50,991 bases of DNA from Firmicutes bacterium CAG:822 (GCA_000432855.1 HF990864.1:27116-78106), one strand, 5' to 3'. Shown: positions 1 to 8,054, counted from the stretch's first letter. Notes: a model not told the origin generated them from the sequence alone. Made by a program: numbers and translations.

Positions 1-1
1 T

Positions 2-232
2 AAATATTTCAAAACCGCTGCTCAAAAAGGTATTATGCCTGCTTATGAAGAATTAATATACATATATATTGATAAATACAAAGAAAGCGATTCGGACTAT
101 CATTTAAATAAAATAAATGAGTATTTAAACATCCTAGCTAAAGACAAATACTATGATAAATGTAAGGATGGTTTAAAAAATAAATTAAAAGAAATTGAAA
201 AGAAACATCTCGCACTAGTAAAATTAGTTTAA
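2..232 (+). CDS. C-terminal end of a Sel1/TPR-like repeat protein (partial)
   Basis: The frame is open from base 2, so this is the 3' end of a gene that begins before the window; the ATG at 35 is internal. The first visible residues (KYFKTAAQKGIMPAYEELIY) have the spacing of a Sel1-type helical repeat (YF..AA.KG...A...L), followed by a Lys/Glu/Tyr-rich helical tail. Sel1 and TPR repeats are protein-interaction scaffolds, so no catalytic role can be read from this piece. No U-tailed hairpin is obvious after the stop. The family call rests on about one repeat and is moderate. Confidence 0.5.
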   Translation, partial: KYFKTAAQKGIMPAYEELIYIYIDKYKESDSDYHLNKINEYLNILAKDKYYDKCKDGLKNKLKEIEKKHLALVKLV

Positions 233-311
233 TTAGTGCTACTTACTTAAAAAATAGACAAAAGCTGTATTTAATGTAGAGGTATTTTTATAATGGAGTA
301 AATCTTTATCC

Positions 312-340
312 TTGACTAATTCTTAACCCTAATTTATAAT
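312..340 (+). promoter_or_regulatory. Sigma-A-type promoter of the pilin-like gene
   Basis: TTGACT at 312-317 and a perfect TATAAT at 335-340 are separated by 17 bp. The predicted start near 347 lies just ahead of the AGGTGA ribosome-binding site of the gene at 360, leaving an almost leaderless mRNA. Confidence 0.8.
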
Positions 341-359
341 TTATATTAGGTGAAGAAAA

Positions 360-731
360 ATGAACAAAAAGGGTTTTACACTAGTTGAACTTTTAGGAGT
401 TATCGTTATTCTCGGGATTATTGCTGTAATTACTGTCCCATTAGTTCAAAGAACTATTCTTGAAAATACTGAAGAAGCATATAATGATCAAATTACTAGT
501 TTTGAAAGGGCGGCTAAAAACTATGTTGCTTCTGATGTATATAGTATGACTAATTGTCAAACTAGAATATGTACAGTTTCTTTAAACGAACTCCAAGAAA
601 AAGGTTTTCTACCATCTGGTGATATTGTTAATCCGCTAACCGATGAAAACTTTGATATGGAGAATGTTGTCGATATTACTTATGATGGAAGTAACTTCTC
701 ATATAATTATGATACAAGTCAAGATGAATAG
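360..731 (+). CDS. Type IV pilin-like / ComGC-like prepilin protein
   Basis: A 123-residue protein with a class III signal: a short basic leader (MNKKG), then F-T-L-V-E-L-L and about 20 hydrophobic residues. Prepilin peptidase would cut between G5 and F6, and Glu10 is the conserved E5 of mature pilins. The hydrophobic helix (about 6-28) anchors and polymerises pilins. The C-terminal part is globular, with two cysteines (in NCQTRICTV) close enough to form a disulfide. Such proteins are pseudopilins of type IV pili or competence (ComG) machines. No assembly ATPase or prepilin peptidase gene is visible nearby, so this copy stands alone behind its own promoter (312-340). Start chosen for the AGGTGA site just upstream. 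Confidence 0.85.
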   Translation: MNKKGFTLVELLGVIVILGIIAVITVPLVQRTILENTEEAYNDQITSFERAAKNYVASDVYSMTNCQTRICTVSLNELQEKGFLPSGDIVNPLTDENFDMENVVDITYDGSNFSYNYDTSQDE

Positions 732-769
732 AATTATTATTCATTCTTTTTAAAAAGTAGGTGAAAAAA

Positions 770-1492
770 ATGCTATATAGTTCAGTAAATAATCCTAAAA
801 TAAAAGAATTAGCTAAATTAAAAACTAAAAAAAATCGCGATAAACAAAAAACATTTTTAATTGAAGGAGCTCATCTAGTAAAGGAAGCCTATACAAGTGG
901 ATATTTAAAAGAATTATTACTTTTAGAAGGTACCGATTTTAAATTAGATGTTCAGACTAGTTATATAACCGAAAATGTTTTAAAACTATTAAGTAACGTT
1001 GAATCGCCGGCTGGTATTATTGGTGTATGTGAATTTAAAGATATGACTTTAAAAGGTCAAAAATTATTAATTTTAGATAGTATCCAAGACCCTGGCAACC
1101 TTGGAACAATCATCAGAAGTAGTGTCGCTTTTAATATTGATACCATTATAATTAATGATAAATGTGCGGATATATATAGTGATAAAGTTATTAGATCTTC
1201 CCAAGGAATGATTTTTAAAACAAATATTGTCAAACGGGATTTATCAGAATTTTTAAAAGAAATTAAAGGAAAAATAACTATCTTTGGTACAAAAGTTACT
1301 GGCGGAAAAGATTTAAAAACTCTTGAAAAAATCTCCGATTTTGCTATAATAATGGGCAATGAGGGTAATGGGGTTGATCCTAAATTATTAGACTTATGTG
1401 ATGAATATTTATATATTCCAATGAACAAAAATTGTGAAAGTTTAAACGTTGGTGTCGCAACCAGTATAATTTTATATGAATTAACGAAGTAG
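770..1492 (+). CDS. TrmH/SpoU-family RNA 2'-O-methyltransferase
   Basis: A 240-residue SPOUT methyltransferase. All three SpoU motifs are present: motif 1 (LDSIQDPGNLGTIIRS), motif 2 (IIMGNEGNGVD) and motif 3 (IPMNKNCESLNVGVATSII), which build the knotted S-adenosylmethionine site. The N-terminal about 100 residues form a substrate-binding domain of the RlmB/TsnR type. It methylates a ribose 2'-OH in rRNA or tRNA; the exact nucleotide cannot be told from sequence. ATG 770 is preferred over GTG 761 because TAGGTGA at 758-764 sits at the right distance. rimM follows after 11 bp, so the genes are probably co-transcribed. A second family member (rlmB) lies at 13284. Confidence 0.85.
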   Translation: MLYSSVNNPKIKELAKLKTKKNRDKQKTFLIEGAHLVKEAYTSGYLKELLLLEGTDFKLDVQTSYITENVLKLLSNVESPAGIIGVCEFKDMTLKGQKLLILDSIQDPGNLGTIIRSSVAFNIDTIIINDKCADIYSDKVIRSSQGMIFKTNIVKRDLSEFLKEIKGKITIFGTKVTGGKDLKTLEKISDFAIIMGNEGNGVDPKLLDLCDEYLYIPMNKNCESLNVGVATSIILYELTK

Positions 1493-1503
1493 AGGTGATG
1501 AAA

Positions 1504-1974
1504 ATGCTATATATTGGTGATTTAGTTAATACCCATGGCATTAAAGGTGAAGTCCGCATCATCTCTTCTTTTAAATATAAAGAGTTAGTTTTTAAACCTC
1601 ATAACATTATATATATAAATGACGAAAAATTAGAAATCAAAACATATCGTAAACATAAAAACTATGATATGGTGACCTTTGAAGGATATAATGATATAAA
1701 TGAAGTATTAAAATTTAAAGGTCATAAAGTCTATATAAATAAAGATGACTATACATTCCCAGGACCACTTAATGAAGAATTATATGGTAAAAAAGTTTAT
1801 GATAAAAGTAAATATATTGGCGTGTTAAAAGAAATTATAGATAATGGTGGGGGAGAGTTACTAGTCGTCAAAGGTAAAAAAGAATATTTAATTCCTTATG
1901 TTGATGAATTTGTTAAGAGTGTCGGCGAAAATATCGAATTAGACTTAATCAAAGGATTTATCAATGAAGATTGA
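1504..1974 (+). CDS. rimM: Ribosome maturation factor RimM
   Basis: A 156-residue protein with the RimM start signature (MLYIGDLVNTHGIKGEVRI) and a C-terminal PRC-barrel segment (LYGKKVYDKSKYIGVLKEI ... LIPYVDEFV). RimM binds ribosomal protein S19 and helps fold the 3' head domain of the 30S subunit. ATG 1504 is chosen over GTG 1495 and ATG 1498 because AGGTGA at 1493-1498 is then properly spaced and the protein starts like other RimMs. It overlaps trmD by 11 bases, the classical rimM-trmD coupling. rpsP and ffh, usual neighbours upstream, are absent here. Confidence 0.95.
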   Translation: MLYIGDLVNTHGIKGEVRIISSFKYKELVFKPHNIIYINDEKLEIKTYRKHKNYDMVTFEGYNDINEVLKFKGHKVYINKDDYTFPGPLNEELYGKKVYDKSKYIGVLKEIIDNGGGELLVVKGKKEYLIPYVDEFVKSVGENIELDLIKGFINED

Positions 1975-2644
1975 TATTTTAACAATCTTTCCAGAAATGT
2001 TTGAAGGTTTTCTAACAACCTCAATCATTAAAAGAGCTATTCAAAACAAATTAGTCGATATAGAAATTCATGACATTAGGAAATATAGTAAAGATCCTCA
2101 TAAAAGAGTTGATGACTACGGTTTCGGTGGTGGAAGAGGTATGGTTTTAATGCCAGAGCCAATCTTCGATGCTGTTGACGATTTAAAAAAGGAAAACACC
2201 AAAGTTATTTTAATGACGCCGCAAGGAAAAACCTATAAACAATCTATGGCCTATGATTTATCCAAAGAAAAACATTTAATTCTAATATGTGGTCACTATG
2301 AAGGTTTTGATGAGAGAATAAGAACTTTAGCTGATTTAGAACTCAGTATTGGTGACTATGTTTTAACCGGTGGCGAATTAGCTAGTATGGTAATTACTGA
2401 TAGTATAGTAAGATTAATTGATGGAGTTATCGAAAAAGAATCTCATTTGAATGATTCCTTTAATAATAATTTACTAGATTATCCTGTCTATACTAAACCC
2501 GTAGATTTTAGAGGTATGAAAGTTCCAGATGTCTTATTATCTGGTCATCATGCCAACATCAAAAAATTTAGAGAAGAGGAAGCCCTTAAGAAAACAAAAG
2601 AGCGCCGTCCAGATTTATTAGAAAATGGTGATAAAAATGGATGA
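1964..2644 (+). CDS. trmD: tRNA (guanine-N1)-methyltransferase TrmD
   Basis: A 226-residue SPOUT-class enzyme that makes m1G37 in tRNAs with G36G37, preventing +1 frameshifts. The N-terminus (MKIDILTIFPEMFEGFL), the DDYGFGGGRGMV loop and the knot motifs LICGHYEGFDER and IGDYVLTGGELA are textbook TrmD. The C-terminal domain holds the DVLLSGHH sequence that contacts tRNA. Translation is coupled to rimM (11-base overlap) and to the small gene downstream (8-base overlap). Length is slightly below the usual 230-250 residues but no motif is missing. Confidence 0.97.
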   Translation: MKIDILTIFPEMFEGFLTTSIIKRAIQNKLVDIEIHDIRKYSKDPHKRVDDYGFGGGRGMVLMPEPIFDAVDDLKKENTKVILMTPQGKTYKQSMAYDLSKEKHLILICGHYEGFDERIRTLADLELSIGDYVLTGGELASMVITDSIVRLIDGVIEKESHLNDSFNNNLLDYPVYTKPVDFRGMKVPDVLLSGHHANIKKFREEEALKKTKERRPDLLENGDKNG

Positions 2645-3080
2645 GAGATATTACATTTGTGATAAAGATAATAACGAAATAGTATATGGATACATTGATT
2701 ATAACCGACTTCATGGCTTTAAAATTAAACCACAAAATAATGTTCCATATGAAGGTGTTGAAGTTAGTAGACTAGTCTTAGTTGAACCATCACTAATAGA
2801 AAACGTTTTAAAAAGAAAAACCAAACACAAATTAGATGCTTATCTATCATTCTTATTTTCAGTTATTGATGATGATGACGACGATCCAGATGATTTAGAA
2901 CTTGTTATCGATGATGTTACAAGATATAAAAACATTATCATGAATAAATACTCTAAATTTTTAGATAAAAAATATATCAAACAGTTGCTTAAAAAAGTTG
3001 GTATGGTTGAATTAGAGTTAAAAAATAAATTAGAAGAGCTCACCAAACAAAATACAAAATCAGTCGGTAAATCTAGATAA
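2637..3080 (+). CDS. Small acidic protein of unknown function between trmD and rplS
   Basis: Not recognised. A 147-residue protein that starts inside the end of trmD; ATG 2637 is preferred over ATG 2625 because GGTGAT at 2627-2632 precedes it. The N-terminal half (about 1-60) looks like a small beta-rich domain (YYICDKDNNEIVYGYIDYN). A run of aspartates at about 78-87 (IDDDDDDPDD) separates it from a Lys/Glu-rich helical C-terminus that may form a coiled coil. No signal peptide or membrane segment is seen. Its position in the rimM-trmD-rplS operon suggests a ribosome- or RNA-related role, but that is only context. Confidence 0.7.
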   Translation: MDERYYICDKDNNEIVYGYIDYNRLHGFKIKPQNNVPYEGVEVSRLVLVEPSLIENVLKRKTKHKLDAYLSFLFSVIDDDDDDPDDLELVIDDVTRYKNIIMNKYSKFLDKKYIKQLLKKVGMVELELKNKLEELTKQNTKSVGKSR

Positions 3081-3134
3081 TTGTTCATAATTTAAATTTA
3101 TATAAATAATATATAGAGAAACCTTCACATTTAC

Positions 3135-3163
3135 TTGCATTCTCACTCAAAATGTGATATAGT
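3135..3163 (+). promoter_or_regulatory. Promoter of rplS
   Basis: TTGCAT at 3135-3140 and TATAGT at 3158-3163 with a 17-bp spacer. It gives rplS its own transcript inside the rimM-trmD cluster. Confidence 0.65.
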
Positions 3164-3227
3164 TTAATATGTCGTGATCCGCTGGGATTAACTTATGATC
3201 ATAGATTTATGCGAAGGAGTGATTTGG
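3164..3227 (+). promoter_or_regulatory. rplS 5' leader, candidate L19 autoregulatory leader
   Basis: About 60 nt lie between the predicted start and the rplS ATG. They contain a short possible hairpin (ATCC-GCT-GGGAT around 3178-3188) and an AT-rich segment before AAGGAG at 3214-3219. Low-GC Gram-positives often carry an L19 leader here that binds L19; whether this matches that family needs a covariance search. Confidence 0.35.
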
Positions 3228-3566
3228 ATGAACTTGGTAGATAAAATAACTAATAAACAAATTAGAACAGACCTACCAGAATTCCGCGTTGGTGATACTA
3301 TTAAAGTAAACGTTCGTATCATCGAAGGAAAACGTGAAAGAATTCAGGCGTTCGAAGGAATCGTAATTGCTATCAAAGGTAGCGGAGTTAGTAAGAACTA
3401 TACAGTTAGAAAAAAATCTAGCGGTATTGGTGTTGAAAGAACTTTCCCATATAGCTCACCAAAGGTTGATAGCGTAGAAGTAATTAGAAAAGGTAAAGTT
3501 AGAAGAGCTAAACTTAATTATTTACGTGACCTTAAAGGACAAGCAAAAATCAAAGAAAGAAAATAA
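3228..3566 (+). CDS. rplS: 50S ribosomal protein L19
   Basis: A 112-residue L19 (bL19) at the 30S-50S interface. Diagnostic stretches are FRVGDTIKVNVRIIEGKRER, FEGIVIAIKGSG and the basic end GKVRRAKLNYLRDLKGQAAK-like tail (here GQAKIKERK). The frame is open from ATG 3195, but ATG 3228 is the true start: AAGGAG (3214-3219) is correctly spaced and the protein then begins MNLVDKITNKQI like other L19s. It is followed by a weak terminator and by lepB, the usual rplS-lepB order. Confidence 0.97.
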   Translation: MNLVDKITNKQIRTDLPEFRVGDTIKVNVRIIEGKRERIQAFEGIVIAIKGSGVSKNYTVRKKSSGIGVERTFPYSSPKVDSVEVIRKGKVRRAKLNYLRDLKGQAKIKERK

Positions 3567-3588
3567 GGCCGTTAAGACCTTGTTTTTT
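3565..3588 (+). terminator. Weak intrinsic terminator after rplS
   Basis: AAGG at 3565-3568 pairs with CCTT at 3578-3581, with one further C-G pair inside, followed by TGTTTTTT. The stem is short, so read-through into lepB is likely. Confidence 0.45.
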
Positions 3589-3608
3589 CGTATAAAGGAA
3601 GTGATATC

Positions 3609-4157
3609 ATGGAATTAAAGGAAACTAAAGAAGAGACACAAGAAAACAAATTGAACAAAATATTTAGAGCTACATTACCATACATCATAATCGTAATAGT
3701 TGTCGCTCTAATCAGAACTTTTATTGTTACACCTGTTCAAGTAGAAGGTATGTCCATGTATTCAACTTTAGACGATAACGAAATTCTTTTACTAAAAAAA
3801 TATGATAAAAATTATCAGAGATTTGATATTGTTGTATTTAATTATAATGGAACAAAACTAATAAAAAGGGTAATTGGTCTTCCTGGAGAAGCTGTCGCTT
3901 ATAAAGATAATAAACTTTATATAAATGGGGAATATATGGAAGAAGACTTCTTGAAAAATCATCAAGAAACCTATGATTTTACAATAGAAGAAATTGGTTA
4001 TGACACTATACCTGATGGATATTACTTCGTTATGGGGGACAATCGAACCAATTCAACAGACAGTCGAATTATTGGACTAGTGCCTGAAGAAGATATTGAA
4101 GGTACAACCAGTTTTGCAATTTTCCCTTTTGATAAATTTGGTAATTTTAATAAATAA
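3609..4157 (+). CDS. lepB: Signal peptidase I
   Basis: A 182-residue type I leader peptidase, which cleaves Sec/Tat signal peptides on the outer face of the membrane. There is one N-terminal membrane segment (about 25-42). The catalytic Ser49 lies in EGMSMYSTL and the general-base Lys86 in KLIKRVIGLPGE. Box E is GDNRTNSTDSR. This is the short Gram-positive form with a single transmembrane segment. AAGGAAGTGAT precedes the ATG. In most Bacilli rbgA follows lepB directly; here about 7.5 kb of accessory genes intervene. Confidence 0.96.
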   Translation: MELKETKEETQENKLNKIFRATLPYIIIVIVVALIRTFIVTPVQVEGMSMYSTLDDNEILLLKKYDKNYQRFDIVVFNYNGTKLIKRVIGLPGEAVAYKDNKLYINGEYMEEDFLKNHQETYDFTIEEIGYDTIPDGYYFVMGDNRTNSTDSRIIGLVPEEDIEGTTSFAIFPFDKFGNFNK

Positions 4158-4187
4158 CTGTACATCTACTTGTACAGTTTTATTTTA
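4157..4187 (+). terminator. Intrinsic terminator of lepB
   Basis: A perfect 8-bp stem ACTGTACA (4157-4164) / TGTACAGT (4171-4178) with a 6-nt loop, followed by TTTTATTTT. It overlaps the lepB stop codon. Confidence 0.9.
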
Positions 4188-4239
4188 AATTGTTCATCGT
4201 GAAGAAAATAAATGATATAATAAATATATAGGAGGTCTT

Positions 4240-4713
4240 ATGGTAAAAGCTATAGTTTATGAAAGTAAAGCAGGTCATACTTTAAAATATGCTGAAATGT
4301 TAAGTAAAAAATTAAATATTCCTTTTTATTGGGTAAACGAATCATTAGAAAAACTAAACAGTAATGAAAAGATTATTTTCCTTAGTTGGATTTGTGCTGG
4401 AAAAATTAAAGAAAAAAATAAAATAGATAATAAATACGATATCGTTTGTTATGGTGCCGTTGGAGCCTATCCATATTCAGATGAATATTTAAAAGAGCTT
4501 AAGGTAGCTAATAATATTGATAAACCCTTATTTTATTTAAGAGGCGGAATTGACTATTCCAAATTAAATAAATTTCAAAAACTCCTTGTGAAACTAGTTG
4601 GAAAAACAATGAAAAATTCAGATGAGAAAACCCAAATAATGTTTAAACAAGGTTATGATTTTGTCAAAAAAGATAACCTTGAAGAAATTGTAAAATACAT
4701 TCAAATTAAATAA
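4240..4713 (+). CDS. Flavodoxin-like domain protein
   Basis: A 157-residue protein beginning with a flavodoxin-type phosphate-binding signature (IVYESKAGHTLKYAEMLSKK: Y-x-S-x-x-G-x-T-x-x-x-A), which holds the FMN phosphate in flavodoxins. Later segments (SWICAGKI, YGAVGAYPYSD) sit where the second and third flavin loops would be. It most resembles short single-domain proteins of the protoporphyrinogen-oxidase HemG/flavodoxin_5 type. It is therefore probably a redox protein, but partner and substrate are unknown. AGGAGG at 4230-4235 and a TATAAT at 4216-4221 precede it; the -35 is poor. It is the first gene of the insertion between lepB and rbgA. Confidence 0.65.
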   Translation: MVKAIVYESKAGHTLKYAEMLSKKLNIPFYWVNESLEKLNSNEKIIFLSWICAGKIKEKNKIDNKYDIVCYGAVGAYPYSDEYLKELKVANNIDKPLFYLRGGIDYSKLNKFQKLLVKLVGKTMKNSDEKTQIMFKQGYDFVKKDNLEEIVKYIQIK

Positions 4714-4722
4714 AAGGTGAAA

Positions 4723-5328
4723 ATGGGAACAGATAATATGAATTATAAAAAGTTAATTAGTGAATACACTAGAGATCAAGACTACCTTTTGGTGATGATA
4801 TTGTTGTTTATTGTAATAATAATTTTAGGATTGATAATTATCCATGATATCTCTTTAATATCATTAATTATTATGATTTTATTATGTCTTTTTCTTATTG
4901 GATTATCTTTTTATCGAAAAAAACAATTTAATGATATATATGAAAATTTATCCGAGGAAGAACAAAGAGAATTAGACTCGGATATTAATCAAACTTACTT
5001 TTTTTCAGGAAAAGATTATGCTTTAACGAGTAAATATATTATAAACTTTAAAAAGCCAAGAATTATTAAATATAGTTCGATTTTGATTATTGATAAAACA
5101 ACTGGACTTATTTCAGGTAAACATAGCATTGCATGCGATCTGGTATATATTGTTACTAAAAATGAAAAAATAAGCTTAGTTCTTAAGGCATATTATACAA
5201 TAAATCTTTATGAACAATATTATGAAGGATTATATAGTTATATAAAAGCTCAAAACCCAAATGTTTTAGAAGGATATACAAAAGAAAATCGTAAAATAAT
5301 AGAAGAAAAATATAATATTAAAATTTAG
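4723..5328 (+). CDS. Membrane protein with C-terminal PH-like domain, unknown function
   Basis: A 201-residue protein; function not recognised. Two adjacent hydrophobic segments (about 22-42 and 45-63) form a hairpin in the membrane near the N-terminus. A polar C-terminal domain follows (FSGKDYALTSKYIINF ... YSSILIIDKTTG ... SLVLKAYYTINLYEQYY) with the alternating pattern of YcxB/PH-like beta domains. ATG 4723 is preferred to GTG 4717 because the AAGGTGA at 4714-4720 contains that GTG. It starts 9 bp after the flavodoxin-like gene, so the two are likely co-transcribed. A larger YcxB-like protein occurs at 35828. Confidence 0.6.
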   Translation: MGTDNMNYKKLISEYTRDQDYLLVMILLFIVIIILGLIIIHDISLISLIIMILLCLFLIGLSFYRKKQFNDIYENLSEEEQRELDSDINQTYFFSGKDYALTSKYIINFKKPRIIKYSSILIIDKTTGLISGKHSIACDLVYIVTKNEKISLVLKAYYTINLYEQYYEGLYSYIKAQNPNVLEGYTKENRKIIEEKYNIKI

Positions 5329-5346
5329 ATAGAAGGTGATGCTTAT

Positions 5347-6087
5347 ATGTTCTATGCTAAAACAAAAAATGGTAAAAGGATTTCTAGTTATTTGGTAAAT
5401 AAAAATGACGAGTATTTTTGCCCTATTTGTGGTCAACAAGTTATTTTGAAAAAGGGTAAAATTAATGTTGCCCATTTTTCGCATAAAAACCTAAAAGAAT
5501 GTGATGATTTTTCATCAGATATGTCAGAATGGCATATAAAATGGCAAGAGAAATTTCCAGAAGAAAATAGAGAAGTAATTATTAGTCATACTTTTACAGC
5601 ACAAGATACTTTTGTAAAACAATATGGTTTGGAAGTTGGTCACGAATATAAACATCGTGCAGATATTTGTATTGGAAAGTATGTTATAGAATTTCAACAC
5701 TCATCAATAACCAAAGAAGAATTTATGAAGAGAAATTACTTCTACGCACAGGCTGGGTATAAAGTTATTTGGATTTTTGATTTTATAAATGAATATTTAA
5801 GTGGAAAAATGAAATGCTATGGTGAGTGGAACAGAAGCAACGACAATGGTGGAAAATATAAATGGAATAATCCACCTAAATTCTTATCTTCAATTTCTCC
5901 ACAAAGAAATAAGATAATAAAAATTTTTTTCCAAACTATTGAAGAAAATCCAACTGTTGATTATTTGTCCATGGTAACTTGGGCAATAGAAAATGGTATC
6001 CACTCTGATTATAAAAGATTTTTTACTTCTTACAAAATTGGTAACTTTGACGAATTGTATGATGCCCTTGTTAATAATCTATTATAA
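5347..6087 (+). CDS. CoiA-like competence / nuclease-domain protein
   Basis: A 246-residue protein matching the CoiA family. The N-terminal zinc-ribbon-like part has YFCPICGQQVILKKG and HFSHK. A nuclease-like core reads RADICIGKYVIEFQHSS, the D-x(n)-E-x-Q pattern of restriction-endonuclease-fold enzymes. An aromatic stretch (YAQAGYKVIWIFDF) completes the core. CoiA is needed for recombination of incoming DNA in competent streptococci. Solitary homologues also occur on mobile elements, so a defence or uptake role is possible. AGAAGGTGATG precedes ATG 5347; the gene begins 18 bp after the membrane gene. It is shorter than CoiA of streptococci (about 320 residues), lacking the C-terminal part. 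Confidence 0.75.
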   Translation: MFYAKTKNGKRISSYLVNKNDEYFCPICGQQVILKKGKINVAHFSHKNLKECDDFSSDMSEWHIKWQEKFPEENREVIISHTFTAQDTFVKQYGLEVGHEYKHRADICIGKYVIEFQHSSITKEEFMKRNYFYAQAGYKVIWIFDFINEYLSGKMKCYGEWNRSNDNGGKYKWNNPPKFLSSISPQRNKIIKIFFQTIEENPTVDYLSMVTWAIENGIHSDYKRFFTSYKIGNFDELYDALVNNLL

Positions 6088-6192
6088 AAATGTTAAAACA
6101 AAGAACAGTCACTTGATATAAATTTATTTTATCATTTCTATAAGTTTGTATAAATTATAGGATATAATAATTTACAAAGAAAGGCAAAATAT

Positions 6193-6795
6193 ATGGAAGA
6201 TAATATATATTACCATATTCATAAAATTGATGAAGGTATTAATGAAGCTAAATGGGTTGAAGGCACTATTTTCAATATAGGTGATGACTATAATTATTTT
6301 TACAAACAAAGTGTGCAATTTGAACCAAAATATTCAATATTTGAGAATAAAAATAATGTTCCCTGGACAAATGTTTATGATTATCTATTAAAGAGTGGCC
6401 AGTTAAATTATATAAATGCATGTAAATTGCTTGAATTTGCTAATATTATAATAAGTGAATATCAGATGCTATTACGTGAGAATACTTACGAAGAAATTAG
6501 AACAAAAAATTTTAGTTATCTGCCGAGTAGGACACGTTGTATTTGGTTATGTAAAGAAAAACAACTAGAATTTTGGAAAAAGCAATTATGCGGGAAGAAA
6601 TACAAAATATTTAAAGTTAAAGTTTTTGGTGAAACTTTTAAATCAAATAATAATATGATTGTTGCACCAAGCACTTCCTATAATAAAACGAAAGAAATGG
6701 CGCAGAAATATTGGAATTACAAAAGCAATGAAGAAAAAGAAAATGATGAGTATTTATATATTGGAAAAATTGAGGTAATTAAAGAAATTTTATAA
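6193..6795 (+). CDS. DUF2441-like domain protein
   Basis: A 200-residue soluble protein whose layout fits the DUF2441 family: a start of the form YYHIHKIDEG...W..GTIFNIGDDYNYF, a central helical part, and SRTRCIWLCKEKQLEFW, where a substrate-contacting Arg/Trp motif would lie. DUF2441 proteins are fold relatives of small ADP-ribosyl-binding or ADP-ribosyltransferase-like domains, but the biochemical role is unproven. AAGAAAGG precedes the ATG and a TATAAT lies at 6163-6168. It is followed by a terminator shared almost exactly with the copy at 10629. The family call is from pattern memory and is moderate. Confidence 0.5.
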   Translation: MEDNIYYHIHKIDEGINEAKWVEGTIFNIGDDYNYFYKQSVQFEPKYSIFENKNNVPWTNVYDYLLKSGQLNYINACKLLEFANIIISEYQMLLRENTYEEIRTKNFSYLPSRTRCIWLCKEKQLEFWKKQLCGKKYKIFKVKVFGETFKSNNNMIVAPSTSYNKTKEMAQKYWNYKSNEEKENDEYLYIGKIEVIKEIL

Positions 6796-6822
6796 AGTAG
6801 ATAAAATTCTACTTTTTCTTTT
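6794..6822 (+). terminator. Intrinsic terminator, repeat copy 1
   Basis: An 8-bp stem AAAGTAGA (6794-6801) / TCTACTTT (6808-6815) followed by TTTTTCTTTT. A near-identical hairpin and downstream TATAAT (6838-6843) recur at 10629-10678, so terminator plus promoter form one repeated block. Confidence 0.8.
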
Positions 6823-6951
6823 ACTCTGTTTTTATGTTATAATTAAGTAGATTTAAATGGGAAAACAATTCTAATGAATGAAAACTTAAATATCAGTTGC
6901 TTGATATCGCAAAGTAAAACTCTATACATTATAAAAAAGGAGGCAAGCATA

Positions 6952-7803
6952 ATGGAAATTGTTAATAAATATACTAGTAAAACTTTTGAAGATATAAAAC
7001 ATATTGATGAATACGGCAATGAATATTGGCTTGCCCGTGATCTGCAAAAAGTATTGGAATATAAGGATTGGAGAAATTTTAAGAAAGTAATTGATAAAGC
7101 AATAATGTCCGCAAACAATAGTATTCAAGGTAATGAGGATTGGGTTGTTGAAATCAACAAGCCAATAACAACTGGAAAAGGGAAACAAGAATTTATTAAA
7201 GATTATAAGTTATCAAGATATATTTGTTATTTAATAGTCCAAAATGCCGACCCAAGTAAAGAAGTTGTTGCATTAGGTCAAACTTATTTTGCTGTTCAAA
7301 CGAGAAAGCAGGAAATAACCGAACAAGAATATGATTCTCTATCAGAGGATGAAAAAAGACTTTATCAAAGAAAATTGACAAGACGCGGTAATTATACATT
7401 ACAAAAAGTCGCTTCATCTGCCGGAGTGAAAAACATGACTGAATTTCATAATGCCGGATATAGGGGATTATATAATGGTGAAACCGCTGATGATATTTTT
7501 AACAGAAAAAAGTTACGATATAGAGAAGATATTTTAGATAATATGAATGAAGATGAGCTAGTAGCTAATTTGTTTAGAATCAATCAAACGAAGCAAAAAC
7601 TTATAAGGGATAATGTTCAAGGTGAAGACAATGCCAAAAATGTCCATTATGAAGTTGGGAAAAAGGTAAGAAAAGCAATTGCTGATATTGGTGGAATGAT
7701 GCCTGAAGATATGCCTACGCCTAAGAAAAGTTTAAAAGAACTTGAAAAAGAAAGAAAACGATTAGAAAGTAAGACAAGCAAAAACTTAGAAATGAAACAA
7801 TAA
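6952..7803 (+). CDS. dinD: DNA damage-inducible protein D (DinD-like, BRO-N domain)
   Basis: A 283-residue DinD-family protein. The N-terminal BRO-N-like domain (EYGNEYWLARDLQKVLEYKDWRNF) is shared with phage antirepressors. The middle holds LSRYICYLIVQNADPSKEVV and QTYFAVQTRKQE, and the end has the DinD signature GNYTLQKVASSAGVKNMTEFHNAGYRGLYNG in pieces. E. coli DinD inhibits RecA strand exchange and is SOS-induced. No GAAC-N4-GTTC box is visible upstream here. The frame is open from ATG 6874, but ATG 6952 has AAGGAGG at the right distance. The extra upstream codons belong to a repeated leader-like element (see the repeat at 7808). Confidence 0.85.
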   Translation: MEIVNKYTSKTFEDIKHIDEYGNEYWLARDLQKVLEYKDWRNFKKVIDKAIMSANNSIQGNEDWVVEINKPITTGKGKQEFIKDYKLSRYICYLIVQNADPSKEVVALGQTYFAVQTRKQEITEQEYDSLSEDEKRLYQRKLTRRGNYTLQKVASSAGVKNMTEFHNAGYRGLYNGETADDIFNRKKLRYREDILDNMNEDELVANLFRINQTKQKLIRDNVQGEDNAKNVHYEVGKKVRKAIADIGGMMPEDMPTPKKSLKELEKERKRLESKTSKNLEMKQ

Positions 7804-7807
7804 ATGG

Positions 7808-7925
7808 GGAAGTGATTATAATGAATGAGAAACTAAATATTAACTGCTTGATACCGATTTAGTAAACCCCTTTGCGAAATCCTTATAAATAAAGGGATTG
7901 TGAGATTTTAAATCTTGCACATTTT
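7808..7925 (+). repeat. Dispersed repeat copy B with short leader-like frame
   Basis: This copy lies between dinD and rhuM. It has GGGGAAGTGAT, then ATG 7821 opening a 13-codon frame (MNEKLNINCLIPI). An 82-nt core at 7839-7920 is about 80 % identical to 10745-10826. The core contains TTGATACCG, a CCCTTT...AAAGGG inverted repeat and the near-palindrome GAGATTTTAAATCTTGC. A shorter related sequence with the same leader start is at 6874-6915 (TTGATATCG), and a fragment (TTGATACCG..TGGTAAACCC) at 7993-8013. The rest of 7804-8054 is AT-rich with no gene seen. Confidence 0.7.
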
Positions 7926-8054
7926 CTCAAATAAACTGCAAAAATGAACTAAATAAGTAAATTTTATTAAAAAATAAGGTAAAAATTTTTAGTTGATACC
8001 GCATGGTAAACCCTGCTTAAAGATTATTATAATTCTGTAAAGAGAGGAGATGAT

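Noticed and set aside
1057..1428. Minus-strand 123-codon frame inside the methyltransferase gene, and similar antisense frames elsewhere
   Set aside because: They lie wholly opposite well-supported genes, lack ribosome-binding sites and encode no recognisable domain.
6874..6951. N-terminal extension of DinD from ATG 6874
   Set aside because: AAGGAGG lies directly before ATG 6952, the extension matches a dispersed repeat, and DinD proteins start near the later ATG.
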